A stretch of 64,000 nt of DNA. It comes from Cervus elaphus. Lineage: Eukaryota > Chordata > Mammalia > Artiodactyla > Cervidae. Shown here one piece after another: positions 1-11,344 of the stretch (position 1 is the first letter of the stretch; every line of letters starts with the position of its first letter). The stretch lies in contig NC_057820.1 of NCBI RefSeq assembly GCF_910594005.1, positions 3,787,001-3,851,000 of the forward strand, given 5' to 3'. The translations under genes and the position numbers were made by a program. The notes under the pieces were generated by a model. The model had not been told where the DNA came from, ran no database searches, and was given only the letters and a program-made list of their open reading frames with translations.

Positions 1-1819
1 AGCCGCAGCAGCAGAAGAGATACAGGCATCAAGGGCAATTTCACAGCAGCCAGAGCATCGGAACACGGAATTAATCCCTTGTTGAAGCTCAGCACCCTCA
101 GCTGAGCTCAGCTCAGGGACCCTGGGCCCAGCTCTCCTTGGGACCAGCAGGTTAAAACGTGCAGTGACTGCAGAGCCGGAGGCACTGTCTGACCCGGGCG
201 GCACTTTTCACCCCCTCCCTAAACTGACACGTGAAGTCCCGGAGGCCTCAGTTTCTCCCAGAGCATCTGGTTTTCTGACCAGTCAGGAAGCTCACCCCGA
301 GGTAGGGACACGGACAGGAGTGGGCATCCAGGGCTGCTGAGGCCCACTGGGTTGGCGGCCCTTGGACCTGTCCATCTGATCACCACTGAGACGTGTTGGA
401 CGGAGCTGAGCTCCAGGGCTGAGGGCGGCCGATCCCAACTATTGGCGGGGGCTCGGCTGGTATCCAGTCCCCAGACCCGGCACTGTGTGGGGCCTGGGCT
501 GCAGGTGGCCCCCTCTGGACCCATCGAAGGGCTGGGTCAAGCTGTGAGTCTCAGACTTCCCCCCTGTAGCCAGGGTCCAGAGTGAGGCCTGGAACTGCCC
601 AGGGAAAATGCCCCACCCCTCTGGCAGTGTTGTAGCTCCATCCCATCATAGTACATCCTCACCTTTCTACAGGGATGTTCTTCCTCCCTGCCTCTTTCCT
701 AAGCCTGCCCTTTCCCAGAGGCTCTAGGAAGATGGGTCGTGTTTATAGCCCTGGGGCTCAGTGGCCGCTTGTCCCCAGAGGTCAGGTCCTTCAAAGGCCT
801 GAGGTCACAAGGTGCTTCCCCAGGCCAGGACAGAAAGCAGCCCCTGTGCCCCTGATTCCCAGGAACTCCAGCAGGGGCTGCCCCCACCCCACCCCACCCA
901 GTCTCCCTTCCCCAACAGGATCCTCTGACTCTCTACCCACTCCCCTCCCCAGGTGTCATTAGGGAAGTGCTTACTCTCAACACCTTGGAGAATTGATTTT
1001 CCTTGGGAAGGAGGAGGCCAAGGCCCAGAGGAATGATTCAAAGACCCAGGAAATTCCAGAACCCCCAGGGAGAGAAAGAGTGTGTGCCTGGCAACCTCCA
1101 GCCTCTTGGTCCCCTCCCTCTCCCTCCGGCCCAACAAGCCACCTCTCAGACCTGTGATGGGCTCTGCCTCCGGGACACCTGGCCGTCTACCCTTCCCTCC
1201 ATCCAGACACCCACCTGCCCCAGCCCAGCTGTTCCCTTCCCCCACCCGTGGCCACAGCAGCCTGTTCACACCTGCTCACTCAAGGGCACCTGCTGGTGTG
1301 AGCCCTCAGCAGGGAGCGAGTGGGACCCAGGCCCTGCAGCCTGGGAATCTATATTCTATCAGGTCCTGGGGAGGTGGCTGATAAAAAAGCAAAAACACAG
1401 CTCTGTCAAAGGAGACAAGGACTGGGGAGAAGCATAAACAGGGTGGGGGACAGAGGGGGCAGTAGAGAGCTGTCTCAGAGCATGGCAGGGAAGGCCCCTC
1501 AGACACCCAGCTGAGATGGGAAGGAAGGAAGAGAGGGTGCTACGTGCCAGCTACAGACACCAAGGACTGCCAGCCACCCCCAGGAGCTCAGAGAGAGGCA
1601 AGGAACAGATTTCCCCTACATCCTCCAGGAGACCCAACCCTACCAACACCCAGAACCCAGGCTTCCAGGCTCCAGACTGCGGACAACAGTTTCCATTGTC
1701 TAAAGGCAGTATGGTACTTCATGTGACAACCCCAGAAAACCCTCCATGTAGAGGGAGGTGCAGGCACAAAGGCCCAAGGAGAGGGCTCCCTCTCCCCTGT
1801 CCTCTCTAGACAAGGAAGG
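1..1819. other. Single-copy-like GC-rich sequence, no gene seen
   Basis: No recognisable young repeat and no supportable exon. Open frames here are short and overlap on both strands, as expected in GC-rich DNA with few stop codons. A perfect 14-bp palindrome lies at 100-113. Small GGAA runs occur near 1520. Confidence 0.5.
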
Positions 1820-2398
1820 TGAAAGTGAAAATGAAAGTCGCTCAGTAGTGTCCAACTCTGCAACCGCATAGACTGCAGCACGCCAGGCCTCCCTGTCCAT
1901 CACCAACTCCCGGAGTTTACTCAAACTCATGTCCATTGAGTCAGTGATGCCATCCAACCATCTCATCCTCTGAAACCCCCTTCTCCTCCCACCTTCAATT
2001 TTTCCCAGCATTAGAGTCTTTTCAAATGAGTTAGTTCTTTGCATCAAGTGGCCAAAGTATTGGAGTTTCAACTTTAGCTTCAGTCCTTCCAATGAATATT
2101 CAGGGCTGATTTCCTTTAGGATGGACTGGTTGGTTCTCCTTGCAGTTCAAGGGACTCTCAGGAGTCTTCTCCAAAACCACAGTTCAAAAGCATCAATTCT
2201 TCGGCGTTCAGCTTTCTTTATAGTTCATCTCTCACATCCATACATGACCACTGGAAAAACCATATCTTTGACTAGACGGACTTTGTTGGCAAAGTAATAT
2301 CTCTGCTTTTTAATATGCTGTCTAGGTTGGTCATAGCTTTTCTTCCAAGGGGCAAGCGTCTTTTAATTTCATGGCTGCAGTTACCATCTGCAGTGATG
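1820..2398 (-). mobile_element. BovB LINE (RTE clade) 3' fragment
   Basis: The minus strand reads as the 3' end of BovB. It encodes the C-terminal tail of its reverse transcriptase ORF, with the landmarks QYFGHLMQRT, LMLGKIEG and RWLDGITDSMDMSLSKLREL between about 2092 and 1830. A stop codon and substitutions break it, so it is a dead 5'-truncated copy. The GTGAAAGTGAAA tail at 1820-1831 is the element's 3' terminus. The upstream end at about 2398 is the 5' truncation point. Confidence 0.93.
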
Positions 2399-3365
2399 TG
2401 CAGTGCTCAGTATGCAAACCAGAGATGCAAACCAGATTTGCCAGGGAACACCCCAGACACCCGATGATGCACAGGGTGGGTGTCCATCTCTTCCCTGGAG
2501 TGCGATATCTCTCTGTTAGAAGCTCACCAAGCTTGAGGCACAGATGACTCAATTAAACGCCTTCCGTTCCTGATTCTTCTCTAAACTCCCCACAGCCCCA
2601 GGGTACCAGCCCTGAACCTAAATCCGCCTCCTCCTGCAGCGCCACCAGGTACCAGAACAGGAAGGCTGTGTGACCTCCAGTGAGCACGTATCCATCTCTG
2701 GGCAAATTTCCCATAGAAACCAATCAGATTTGCCTGATGTCTGAAAACCAGCCAACAAGTGCCCCCTGGACTTGCCTGTTGAAGGGAGACTCCCTGATTC
2801 ATCTCTGGATGGTCAAAATTCCTGTGAGAGCTGAGCATGTCCAGAAGGAAGAACAGGAGTGAGGGGAGGCGGGAAAAAGGAGGGTGGGGAGGAGGGGAGA
2901 AGGAGAGAGGAGGAGGGGAACAGTGCTCACCCAGGGTCTCCTCTGGGCCAGACCTCCTCCCAACCTACACCCTGACCTTCCCCAGTGCTAAGACCATCTC
3001 CAAATTCTGACTGTAACTCAAAAGTGATGATTCCATCTAGATTTATTCAAATTAAAAATTTTGAATAAAAATAGACTCTACATCCAGCAAATAGATATAT
3101 GAAAGGCAAGTGCAGTTGGAAAATTGCTATTTGTAAATTGGCTGCTTAATTGCTAAGTGTTTGTACATATGCACTTAAAAAAATGATTTAATTGAGCCGT
3201 TTTCATACTCTATAATTATTTCATTGGCATAGACGTGTGTTCAGCTCCCGCCCCTCCCTCAAGGGTGAGCCCCCCGGCTTCTAAGATCTCCTTGGCTACC
3301 TTGGAAAACCGCGCAGGTGGGGAGGGGGTACCCCCTGCGTGGCTGGTGCCACCTGCAAGCTTGTG
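2399..3365. other. Unique sequence with purine tract and AT-rich island
   Basis: No gene seen. A GA-rich low-complexity tract occupies about 2846-2922. An AT-rich island rich in TAAT and ATTA words lies at 3020-3240 and matches no repeat I know. Confidence 0.5.
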
Positions 3366-3425
3366 GTCTTGAGCAAGGCCTGGACCTTGGCGAGACTCGG
3401 TTTATCTGTAAAAGGGGCCAACGGC
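3366..3425 (+). repeat. MIR SINE fragment (degenerate)
   Basis: Resembles the MIR segment running from the 'gtgaccttgggcaag' region to 'atctgtaaaatgggg'. Only a short stretch is recognisable, ending in ATCTGTAAAAGGGG. Confidence 0.4.
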
Positions 3426-4267
3426 ACAGACCTCAGACACCCACGATGAGGCTGGACATGGTGGACTCACAGTCCCGGGGCCACCTGAGGGTTGCTGACC
3501 CCGCTCCGCGTCTGTGTGGACCTCGCTCTGGCCGGACGCACGGCTGCGTGGACTTGCCGCCTGTGCCCTGATGATCAGGCCTCTGAGGGCCAGCACTGCC
3601 CCTGCCTGGTCACTGTGCCAAGCCCCTGGACAGACCCCAGGGCCGTGCCAGGGGCCTGGGGCCCGGCTGGGAAGGGACGTGTGCGGAGTTCTTCCATGGC
3701 ACAGCCAGGACTCAACTCTGGTCTCCGGGCACCTCCCCACCTCCCTCCCAGCAAGGGAGGCATTGTGTGTTAGGAGGGTTTCTCAGCTGACCACCCTGCT
3801 GATGTGAGATGAGAAGGGACAGATGGCAAGGGGCCACTACCCAGGGGTCCTCAGGAACCGACAACCCCAGGGGACCTGGAAAGCTGAGGCTTTGATCCGC
3901 CACCCAGGGCAGACAAATACACCCTCGTGGAATCATCCAGGGAAAGATCTGCCCAAGCCACTGATAGACAGTCAAGTCATTCTAGAAAATTCCATGATGT
4001 GCCTTGAGATTTTGAGTGTGAAATGTGGAGTCAGGTGCCAGCTGGGTGGGTGAGCTGCTGGAAGGGGTCTCAGTGTGCCCTTGATGGGGCACGACAGCCG
4101 TGGTGAGGGAGACGCCAGTCAGGTTGCCCCGAGGTTCTGAGACCGTGGTCTCCCTCCAGTGAGAAAGGCCTCTTGTGGGGAGATTAATAGATGTGGGGGC
4201 TCACATGCTCTGGACACCATACCCAGGGCGGAGCTCAACCTCCCTTGGACAGGATGACCACATTGGA
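3426..4267. other. GC-rich sequence, no gene or repeat recognised
   Basis: I see no young repeat, exon or regulatory structure I can support here. Confidence 0.45.
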
Positions 4268-4385
4268 CCAGGAGCACGCCTTCCCATTTTACAGGTGGGA
4301 AAACTGAGGCTCAAGGCATACCTCTTGCCTTGCGCAGGATCTCACGGCAGCTACAGGAAGCTCGGTAAGTCCAGGCTGTTGGCTG
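4268..4385 (-). repeat. MIR SINE fragment
   Basis: The order of CCCATTTTACAGGTGGGAAAACTGAGGCTC-like words followed by a degraded 'cacagcta' region matches the reverse complement of MIR. It is ancient and highly diverged. Confidence 0.6.
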
Positions 4386-4645
4386 AAGTTGCCTCCTCTG
4401 CTCCATCCCAGGCTGTGTCCAGACATGCAGTCCTGTCCCTGGGGGCTTCACAGGGCCGGGCACTCACCCCGTGTGGCTGGACTTTCCGATGCTGTTTCTC
4501 CCTCTCACAGAGCCTGGCGGGCAATGCTCTCTGCTGTGTCAGCTTTCACATGCTGACCGCAGCCCACCCCCACTCTGGAGTCCTCATAGTATTTCCTGTG
4601 GGTTTTCTCCCCGGTTTAAAGCTTCTCCTTAACTCAAGACCAGTC

Positions 4646-4730
4646 TTTTTATAAAAATCCATTTTATTGAAGTATAGTTGATTTGCAATGTTGTGTTAAT
4701 TTACACAACGTGTAAGCAACGTGACTAAGT
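4646..4730 (-). mobile_element. L1-like 3' UTR repeat, left part
   Basis: Matches the widespread cetartiodactyl element that contains ATTTTATTGAAGTATAGTTG, which I attribute to an L1 3' UTR. It is interrupted at 4731 by a Bov-tA SINE and resumes at 4945. Confidence 0.6.
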
Positions 4731-4944
4731 GTCTTCCGTGGTGGCTCAGATGGTAACGAATCTGCCTGCAATACAGGAGACCTGGGTTCGATCCCTGGGT
4801 TGGGAAGATCCCTTGGAGAAGGGAAAGGCAACCCACTCCAGTATTCTTGCCTGGAGAATCTCATGGACAGAGGAGCCTGGCGGGCTACAGTCCATGGGGT
4901 CACAAAGGGTCGGACACGACTGAGCAACTAGCATTTTCACTTTC
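4731..4944 (+). mobile_element. Bov-tA SINE
   Basis: Full-length tRNA-derived head with B-box-like GGTTCGATCCC at about 4786, then the Bov-A body (CCCACTCCAGTATTCTTGCC) and the BovB-derived 3' end (GGGTCACAAAGGGTCGGACA). It is inserted into an older L1-like element. Confidence 0.93.
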
Positions 4945-5090
4945 GTATACTTTTTCATATTCTTTTCCACTACAACTTACCCCAGGATGTTGGATATAGT
5001 TCCCTATGCCTTACAGTAGGACCCTGTTGTTTACCCATCCTGTATATAATGGCTTGCATCTGCTAACCCCCAAATCGCACTCTGCCAACA
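4945..5090 (-). mobile_element. L1-like 3' UTR repeat, right part
   Basis: Continues the element interrupted at 4730, including TTTTTCATATTCTTTTCCAC and GTTGTTTACCCATCCTGTAT. The order of the two halves matches the uninterrupted element, so the SINE arrived later. Confidence 0.6.
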
Positions 5091-6150
5091 GCTTAGGGGT
5101 GGAAAGAGGTGCAGGGCCTGGGGCCAGGCCACCCTGCAAGGCTGCCCGCAGGACAGTCTGCTCGAGCCGGCTCCTGACCGGCTGCATCCGCTTACTCCAT
5201 CGTGAGGATCACTTCCCTTTCAATGAACCTGTCTTATCCTTCAGAATCCCTGAGACACATGATTCCTTGGGCTCAAGAGGTCCTTCCAGAGCACCTTTCT
5301 TGAGCTCCTGTTCTGTGCCCGCTTCTTGCTGAGCGTGGAGGGGAAGGGAGGGGGGTTCTGTGGCTGGTGGTGCCAATGCGACCATACTGCCTGTTCAGAT
5401 GCTGGAAACTCCACACCCACCAGCCAGCAGGCGCTGCCCGAGCCCCGTTCCTGGACCCTGCCCCTCCCGAGACCTCCTCACAGACCAGCGGCAAAGGGCT
5501 CACACCCAGCTTAGCAGGCGGCCACCAGGAACCTGTTCTGGGCTGCTCCGGTGTCCGCTCTGAATGAGCAAGGCTCCTGCCTCGTCTAGTAAGGAGCAGG
5601 GCAAGGTACCTGGCCCTGGGAGTCCAAGATCCAGGACCTTGGACATGTGGCCAAAGAGGAGCCTGGAGCCCGGAAAGGTGCCGGGAGCTCTCAAAGCCTG
5701 GGGGGGTCGGTACAGTGCCAGGGGCTCCTGGAGAACCTGAGCAGAGGTGCCGGGGGCCCCAGAGAACCCGGGGGGGAAGTGTCGGGGGGCTCCTGGGGAA
5801 CCCAGGGGAGGTGTGGGTGGGGAGGGAAGCTAGCAAAGGCTCTATGTGTGCCTGCGGGTCTGAGTAGGGCCGGTGGGGGAACCGGCAGGACCGGAGAAGG
5901 GAAGGGGAGAAAGAGGGCACGGCACAGAGCAGGCGTGTTTTTCTAGAAGCTTCCCTGACAGTCAGCCCCACCCAGGTTCAGTGGGGAGTTGTCTGCTCTG
6001 CGCAGTGGCGGTGAAGCCGTGAAAGCCCGGGTCTCAGGCAGAGGCTGTGGAGGGGTGAGGCCCGGAGCCCGGAGGAGAGACCGTATTACACAGGGACCTC
6101 AGCCTGGACCAACCACGGGGCTGATGCTGTTTCAGGTCCAGGATAAAGAT
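5091..6150. other. GC-rich sequence with a small G-rich tandem repeat
   Basis: No exon is supportable. Open frames run on both strands through GC-rich DNA. A three-copy 32-bp repeat lies at 5715-5810 and is listed separately. Confidence 0.45.
5715..5810 (+). repeat. 32-bp G-rich tandem repeat, about 3 copies
   Basis: Units begin at about 5715, 5747 and 5779. Each runs from GTGCC/GTGTC through a GGGGCTCCTGG-like block to GAACC. The units are diverged, so the duplication is not recent. Confidence 0.7.
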
Positions 6151-6154
6151 GCTG

Positions 6155-6285
6155 GGTTTACGACCTCATCTGATCTTCATTCCCACCAGCGACCCTCACC
6201 TCACAAACGAAGAAACTGAGGTGCAAGCAGGTGGAGAGCCCTGCCCGGCTCACACACAGGACAAAGTGATAGACTTGGGTTTTCA
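6155..6285 (-). repeat. MIR SINE fragment
   Basis: CTCACAAACGAAGAAACTGAGG followed by a degraded 'acacagg' region matches reverse-complement MIR. Confidence 0.5.
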
Positions 6286-7435
6286 GCTGGGCGTCAGCTC
6301 CCTCCAGTCTCCAGCTCTGTGGATGGTTCTGTTGGTTCTGTCTCTGGGGGTGGGAAGATGACCCAAGGCGGGGGCGGGAGGGGGACATCTTTGCAATGAC
6401 TCTGTTCCCAGCTCTGGGGTCTTTCAAACTGGGTTACAACCACTGGGGCTAAATGAGGGCCGTGTGGCTGGAGGTGTCCCTGGGCACCGTCCTGAGCGGG
6501 GCAGGGCTCACTGGGCTCGGCCGAAGCTGCCCGCGTGCTCACCATGACACGCAGCTCTCGACCTCGATGACCCTGCCCTTACAGCCGCCCTGCACCCCTC
6601 AGCCAGGCGTACCTGCCAAGGCCACGGTGAGTCTGGTGACCCTGATGGAGGGAGGGCTGTGGAGAGGCGTGGGGAGTAGCCAGCCTCAAATGTCGCTCTA
6701 GATTTGTTGGGAAGGACACACAAGCTGGTCTGACAGCAGGCCAGGCCGGTCACTCCCTGGGGACAGGCCCTGCCGTGTCCGGCTCCTCTCCCCCGCTGCC
6801 CAGGGTGAACTGCACTGACGCACACCATCTCCCCGGGAGCCCATCGATTTGGGAGGACGCCAGGCCCCTCCGAAGCCCAGAAGTGTCATTTCAAATAGGA
6901 AGCGCCCAAATAGAACAAGACAAATAATAACACAAATGACTTGCTGCAGACCACACCACGCAGTTCCCGAGAGCTTCCCAACCACGCCACTGCCTCATTA
7001 TGGGGGGGTGGGGGGTGCGGCCGGGAATTCCCAGCGGTGGCGGGGGCAGAGGAGCTGGAAGAAAGCTTGAGGTGGGGGGTGGGAGCCACAGCATCAGGGG
7101 CTGAGGCTTGACATCAAAGCCTGCTGGGGGCTGGGCCAGGTTAGGCGACCCTGGTGACCTGGAATCCACTCTTAGGAAAATTCCTGAAGTGTAATGATCC
7201 ACACCCGATAAAATGTCCTTCCTGATATGCTGACACACTCTCCACTCTTCTTGGAATCATTAAAAAAAAAAAAAAAGAACAAGAACAGAAAAGCAGCTGC
7301 AACAATAACAGGAAGAGAATCTTCCAGTTCAACCAGCAATCAGGTCCCTTTATCCCAATGCACCTGTTCAGTCCCTGTCCACAAGAGAACGTGTTTCCAT
7401 GTGGCCATTACCTGAGCCCAAATTCTGATCTGACT
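6286..7435. other. GC-rich sequence, no gene seen
   Basis: Contains a G-run region at 6999-7030 and a poly(A) run at about 7261-7275. No exon or young transposon is recognised. Confidence 0.45.
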
Positions 7436-8310
7436 TTATAATTGCAAGGTCAACATTTCCTGCTGGCTGTGTAATATTCCATCCAGTGCAGGTGGCGGGA
7501 CTGATGGGTCCTTGGTCAGGATGAACTTTTTAAAAGCCTTTCTAAAAACACTGAATGCCTACTATGTGCTGTGCGTTTTGGAAATTGACTATTATTTCTA
7601 ATACAAACCCCTCTGCCCCTTCCCTAGGATTAAGTCCCAGGGGCTTTAAGCTCCGGCATGGCTTTTAGAAAGTATATTCTTGGATCCAATAAACTCTTAG
7701 AACTCAATAATTTAAAAGCAAGAGTCTTCATTTATTCTTAGGGGGTCCTGGCATAAGACGGTAACATTTTTACATGCCAATTCCCAGGTTATAGAATCTG
7801 ACAGTCTAAATTGATTTTTTGAGTAACTGTTGACTCTGCCCAGTTTCTATTAAAGGCAGCCCAGATGATACACTGAACATTTTTAAAGAGGAAAAGAATG
7901 TAAAGAGACGTTAGCAGATGAGAGATGGGCGATCTGGAAGGAAATTCTATTTTAAGTGTTCAGAGAAATATTTCAATACAAAGCACAAAAACTGAGTGGG
8001 AAATAAGATGTTTTCAACACAACTCCCCATCTCAATAAACATCAAAGAAAAGCTTTGGGTCATGAATTTGGGGACATTCGATTGACTTTTTTTTAAGGCA
8101 AAAAGTTCATGGAATACAAAACAAAGGTTGATTCAATGACAAAACTGAATAGTTAATCCAGTAACCTACAGATCTCCATTTCCAGACTGTGTCCTTAAAG
8201 ACACACTCTCCCCTACCTGCCCCTGGGTTTCTGCAGGCCCCTGACCTCACATTCCTCAGCAGGAGGCCCCACGACCTGCTTTGCGTTGACATCTCAAGAT
8301 CTGGGCAGGC
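7436..8310. other. AT-rich island without recognised repeat
   Basis: About 700 bases of AT-rich, non-repetitive sequence in a GC-rich setting. It carries no long open frame and no transposon I recognise. Candidate conserved non-coding DNA, inferred from composition only. Confidence 0.4.
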
Positions 8311-8311
8311 C

Positions 8312-8400
8312 TCCATCCTTCCTGGACCTTGGACAAGTCAACCAATATCTCTGAGACTTAACCTGCTTGAGCTATCAGGCAATAATAAGAATAATGGTCA
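8312..8400 (+). repeat. MIR SINE fragment
   Basis: GGACCTTGGACAAGTCAACC followed by a 'ctctgagactta' block and AATAATAAGAATAATGG matches the 3' half of MIR. Confidence 0.6.
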
Positions 8401-8431
8401 CCAACCATCATCCATAAATAATCATCAATAA

Positions 8432-8625
8432 TTATTCCCTCATAGGTCAAGTTCCATGCTCAGTGCTTTGGTTGGATTAACTCGCTTAATCCTCCCAGCC
8501 CTTCTATGAGGCAAGATGAGGCACCAGCCCATTTCTCAGAGTAAAAGACTGAGGCACAGAGAAGTGAGGTAACACGTGGAGGAGCTGAGTGTGAACCCCA
8601 GTGGTCTGGCTCTGAGCCCAGGAAA
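8432..8625 (-). repeat. MIR SINE, long copy
   Basis: The reverse-complement MIR order is preserved: CATGCTCAGTGCTTTGGTTG, TTAACTCGCTTAATCCTCCC, ACTGAGGCACAGAGAAGTGA and a GTGTGAACCCCAGTGGTCTG end. Confidence 0.75.
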
Positions 8626-8705
8626 TTTAGCCCCACATCCTCACCAGCAACTACTTTCCAGAAGGGATGGTATGAAAGAAGAGACTTCTCCATCCTGTGT
8701 CTGCA

Positions 8706-8755
8706 AGTGTGACTCTGTGTGTGTGTGTGGCGGGGTGGGGTGGGGGGGAGGCGGT
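8706..8755 (+). repeat. Short GT repeat with G-rich flank
   Basis: A (GT)n run of about eight units continues into a GGGGTGGGG tract. Confidence 0.7.
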
Positions 8756-9610
8756 CAACAGGGAGATCACCCAGATAAGGAGACCATGGCTCCGTGTGAA
8801 TCAGAAATCTCCCCTTCCTGGTCAGGCTGGGGGCGGGAGGTGAGCCTGGCCCAATTCCTTCTGGGGGCGGGGGTGGGGAGCATGCCGTCTCCCCAGGAAG
8901 CACCCTGTCCAGCCACCCCTGCGGGCACCCTGTATGCATCAACCACAGACAAAGACAGGGCCTGCCATAGAGGGTGAGAAGCCCCACTCGTTCACACCCA
9001 CGTGGCCCGTGTTTTCCCAGCTGATAGAACCTGCAGGCGGGGTCAGCCAGACGCCCGGATGCTCTGTATCCCATCAGCCTACACTAGTTTCCTCTTCTCC
9101 CACGTCATGCCAATCACCCTCTGAATAGCCGCCTCCGTTTCCCTAGAACCAGAGTCCCTAAGGAGAGCAGGGCCTGGGAAGGCACAAGGAGGACGCGGTT
9201 AGTACCCGTTCTGCAAGGAGAGAAGTGGGGCTCTGAGAGGAGACCCTTCCTCATGGCAGAGCCTTCAGCGGGTGCAGACGGGACACAGGAAGCCCGCATG
9301 GGTCCCCTTGCCGCTCTTCTGCGTGCCCACAGCCCCCGTGACTTACTGCTCCACCGTAAGTGGATTTCCCGGCCCCTTGATCTGCCTGAACGCGCCTCGA
9401 TGGCTGGGACAGCGTCTGGCAGCCCTCTGGCCCAACACACCCCTTGCAGCGAGCGCCGGTAGATGCCGACTGAACAAGCGCATGAATGAATGACACCGTT
9501 CTCACCCAGATACCATCCCAGGTATTGCTGACACCCCACATAAGCTTGTCAGCACTCAACCCCACTGCAGGGCCCTGGAGGGCCCTCAAGACCTCCAGGT
9601 TTCTGACCAC
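8756..9610. other. GC-rich sequence, no gene seen
   Basis: No repeat or exon that I can support. Confidence 0.4.
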
Positions 9611-9611
9611 A

Positions 9612-9728
9612 CCCCTCCTATGCAAAGGACACAGGCCCAGAGAAGGGCAGTCACTTGTCCAAGGTCACACAGCAGATGAGCAGCCAAGCAGCCGACTCTA
9701 ACTGAGGTCTCCTGGCCCCCAGAGCGGT
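9612..9728 (-). repeat. MIR SINE fragment
   Basis: GGCCCAGAGAAGGGCAGTCA, CCAAGGTCACACAGCAGATG and CTAACTGAGGTCTCCTGGCC follow the reverse-complement MIR order. Confidence 0.65.
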
Positions 9729-10304
9729 ATTTCTTTATCCAGACTACTCCAAGCGGTTCTAGGCAGACAGCTGCAGGGTGGATATTAGAATCGCCCCAAC
9801 TCCTGCCTACAGTCGAGGAGACAAGACAGACCCAGCCCCTCACACTTCCAAGCACCGGAGGCTTCTTCAGAATGCACCAGGTGAGTGAGGTGGGAGCAGA
9901 CTGCAGGCGGTCTGCAGCAGCGTGTCCATCCCTGCAGCCCCGGGGAGGTAGCAGGACAGACAGGCCTCCAGACAGGCTCTCGGCATGCAGAGGAGGCAGC
10001 CCTGTGTCCACACCGGGTGGGCACCCGGGCCCACGCTCCAGGTGCCCTGGGAGAGGGTGAGCCGGGGCCGTGGCACCAGCCTAAGAAGGTGAGTGGCTCA
10101 GCAAAGCCCGGGCGGTTGAGTGAGCCCCCTGCAGAGCTTCCCACCCCCGTGGGGCACTTTCCTGGCCAGCCTGGGTGAGGACCACGTCTTCCCTGGAGCC
10201 AAGCTCCCACAGACGCCCCCATGGCTAAAGCAATCATTCCCAGAGAGCATCCATGGTCCACATCATGCTCCCGTGGACAGGGTGTGGTGACGGGCTGATG
10301 CCAG
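9729..10304. other. GC-rich sequence, no gene seen
   Basis: Open frames overlap on both strands. Nothing else is supportable. Confidence 0.4.
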
Positions 10305-10450
10305 AGGCTGTGTGACCAGGAGCTGGCTGCTCGACTTAGGAGACCTCACGTGTCCCTTCTGTACCAGGCCCTTCCACCCGGGGTGCTCACGAAGGTTAAA
10401 TGAAGTGCCAAACCCGAACCTTCTAGCACAATCCCTGGCCCGGGAGGCAG
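10305..10450 (+). repeat. MIR SINE fragment (degenerate)
   Basis: GAGGCTGTGTGACCAGGAG, GAAGGTTAAATGAAGTGCC and TCTAGCACAATCCCTGGCCC follow the MIR sense order with many changes. Confidence 0.5.
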
Positions 10451-10710
10451 TCAGTTCCTTCCCTCCCCCTCTATTCCCTGCCCACCCCTCTTGGAAGCAG
10501 AAAGTAGGTGATTACAGTGCAGTAAAGTGTTAACTCTGCAGGGCTGGGTTGTCCAAACCCTGCACAGTCCCAGTAAGGCTCTGGTCTTTGACTGGCACTG
10601 GGAAGTTTACGTCTAAGCCCTGGCAAGTTCCTGCCTGTTCAGAGTCTCTATTTTCTGAGGCCTTGAGCCAGACAGTTAGTCTCAGCTCACAGTATGATTC
10701 CTAGTGGGGT

Positions 10711-10724
10711 CTTGGGTCAGCGGG
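10711..10724 (+). repeat. Target-site duplication, left copy
   Basis: CTTGGGTCAGCGGG, identical to 11156-11169. Brackets the two-unit SINE between them. Confidence 0.93.
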
Positions 10725-11155
10725 CTTCCCAGGTGGCGCTAAGGGTAAAGAACCCACTTGCCAACACAGGAGACATAAGAGACCTGGGTTCAGTCCCTAG
10801 GTGGGGGAGATCGCCTGGAGAAGGGAACGCAAACCCACTCCAGCATTCTTGCCTGGAAAATCCCATGGACAGAGGAGCCTAGCAGGCTACAGTCCACGGG
10901 GTTGCAAAGAGTCAGACATGACCCAGCACTTATATAGTGTTAGCTAAAACATGATATTAACAGTTTATAATAAATATTAACACGGAGACGCAGGTTCAAT
11001 CCCTAGGTCAAGAAGATCCCCTGGAGGAGGGCAGGGCAACCCACCCCAGTATTCTTGCCTGGAGAATTCCATGCACAGAGGAGCCTGGCGGGCTACAGTC
11101 CACGGGGTCACAAAGAGTCTGACATGACTGAAGTGACTTAGCACACGTGTGCACA
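10725..11155 (+). mobile_element. Two-unit Bov-tA/Bov-A SINE with AT-rich linker
   Basis: A complete Bov-tA unit (tRNA-like head at about 10725, body to about 10925) is joined by an AT-rich linker at about 10930-10980 (containing AACAGTTTATAATAAATATT) to a second, head-truncated unit that ends at about 11145. A perfect 14-bp TSD brackets the whole block, so it inserted as one element. An inverse-orientation copy with the same linker is at 38065-38489. I am unsure of its Repbase name; it fits the dimeric Bov-A2 concept. Confidence 0.88.
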
Positions 11156-11169
11156 CTTGGGTCAGCGGG
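11156..11169 (+). repeat. Target-site duplication, right copy
   Basis: Perfect 14-bp match to 10711-10724. Confidence 0.93.
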
Positions 11170-11344
11170 TCTCAGCCCTATCTCTGGAGGGGCTGGAGAC
11201 CACGGCCAAGCACAGAGCTACATGGCTGACTTTTGGAAACAATTTGGACACCAAGACTCGGTGAGTTTCCCTGGCTGCAGCCTTTCCTATGTGTTGTCAC
11301 ATGTCACTGAGGCACAGGGCTCTGCCCATATGGCCAGCCAGGGT

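Noticed and set aside
100..113. 14-bp perfect palindrome as an operator-like site
   Set aside because: Short palindromes of AGCT/GAGCTC words arise readily by chance in 64 kb. No supporting context.
4731..4800. tRNA gene suggested by the B-box-like GGTTCGATCCC
   Set aside because: It is the tRNA-derived head of a SINE, without a foldable complete tRNA. The same holds for the other Bov-tA and CHR copies.
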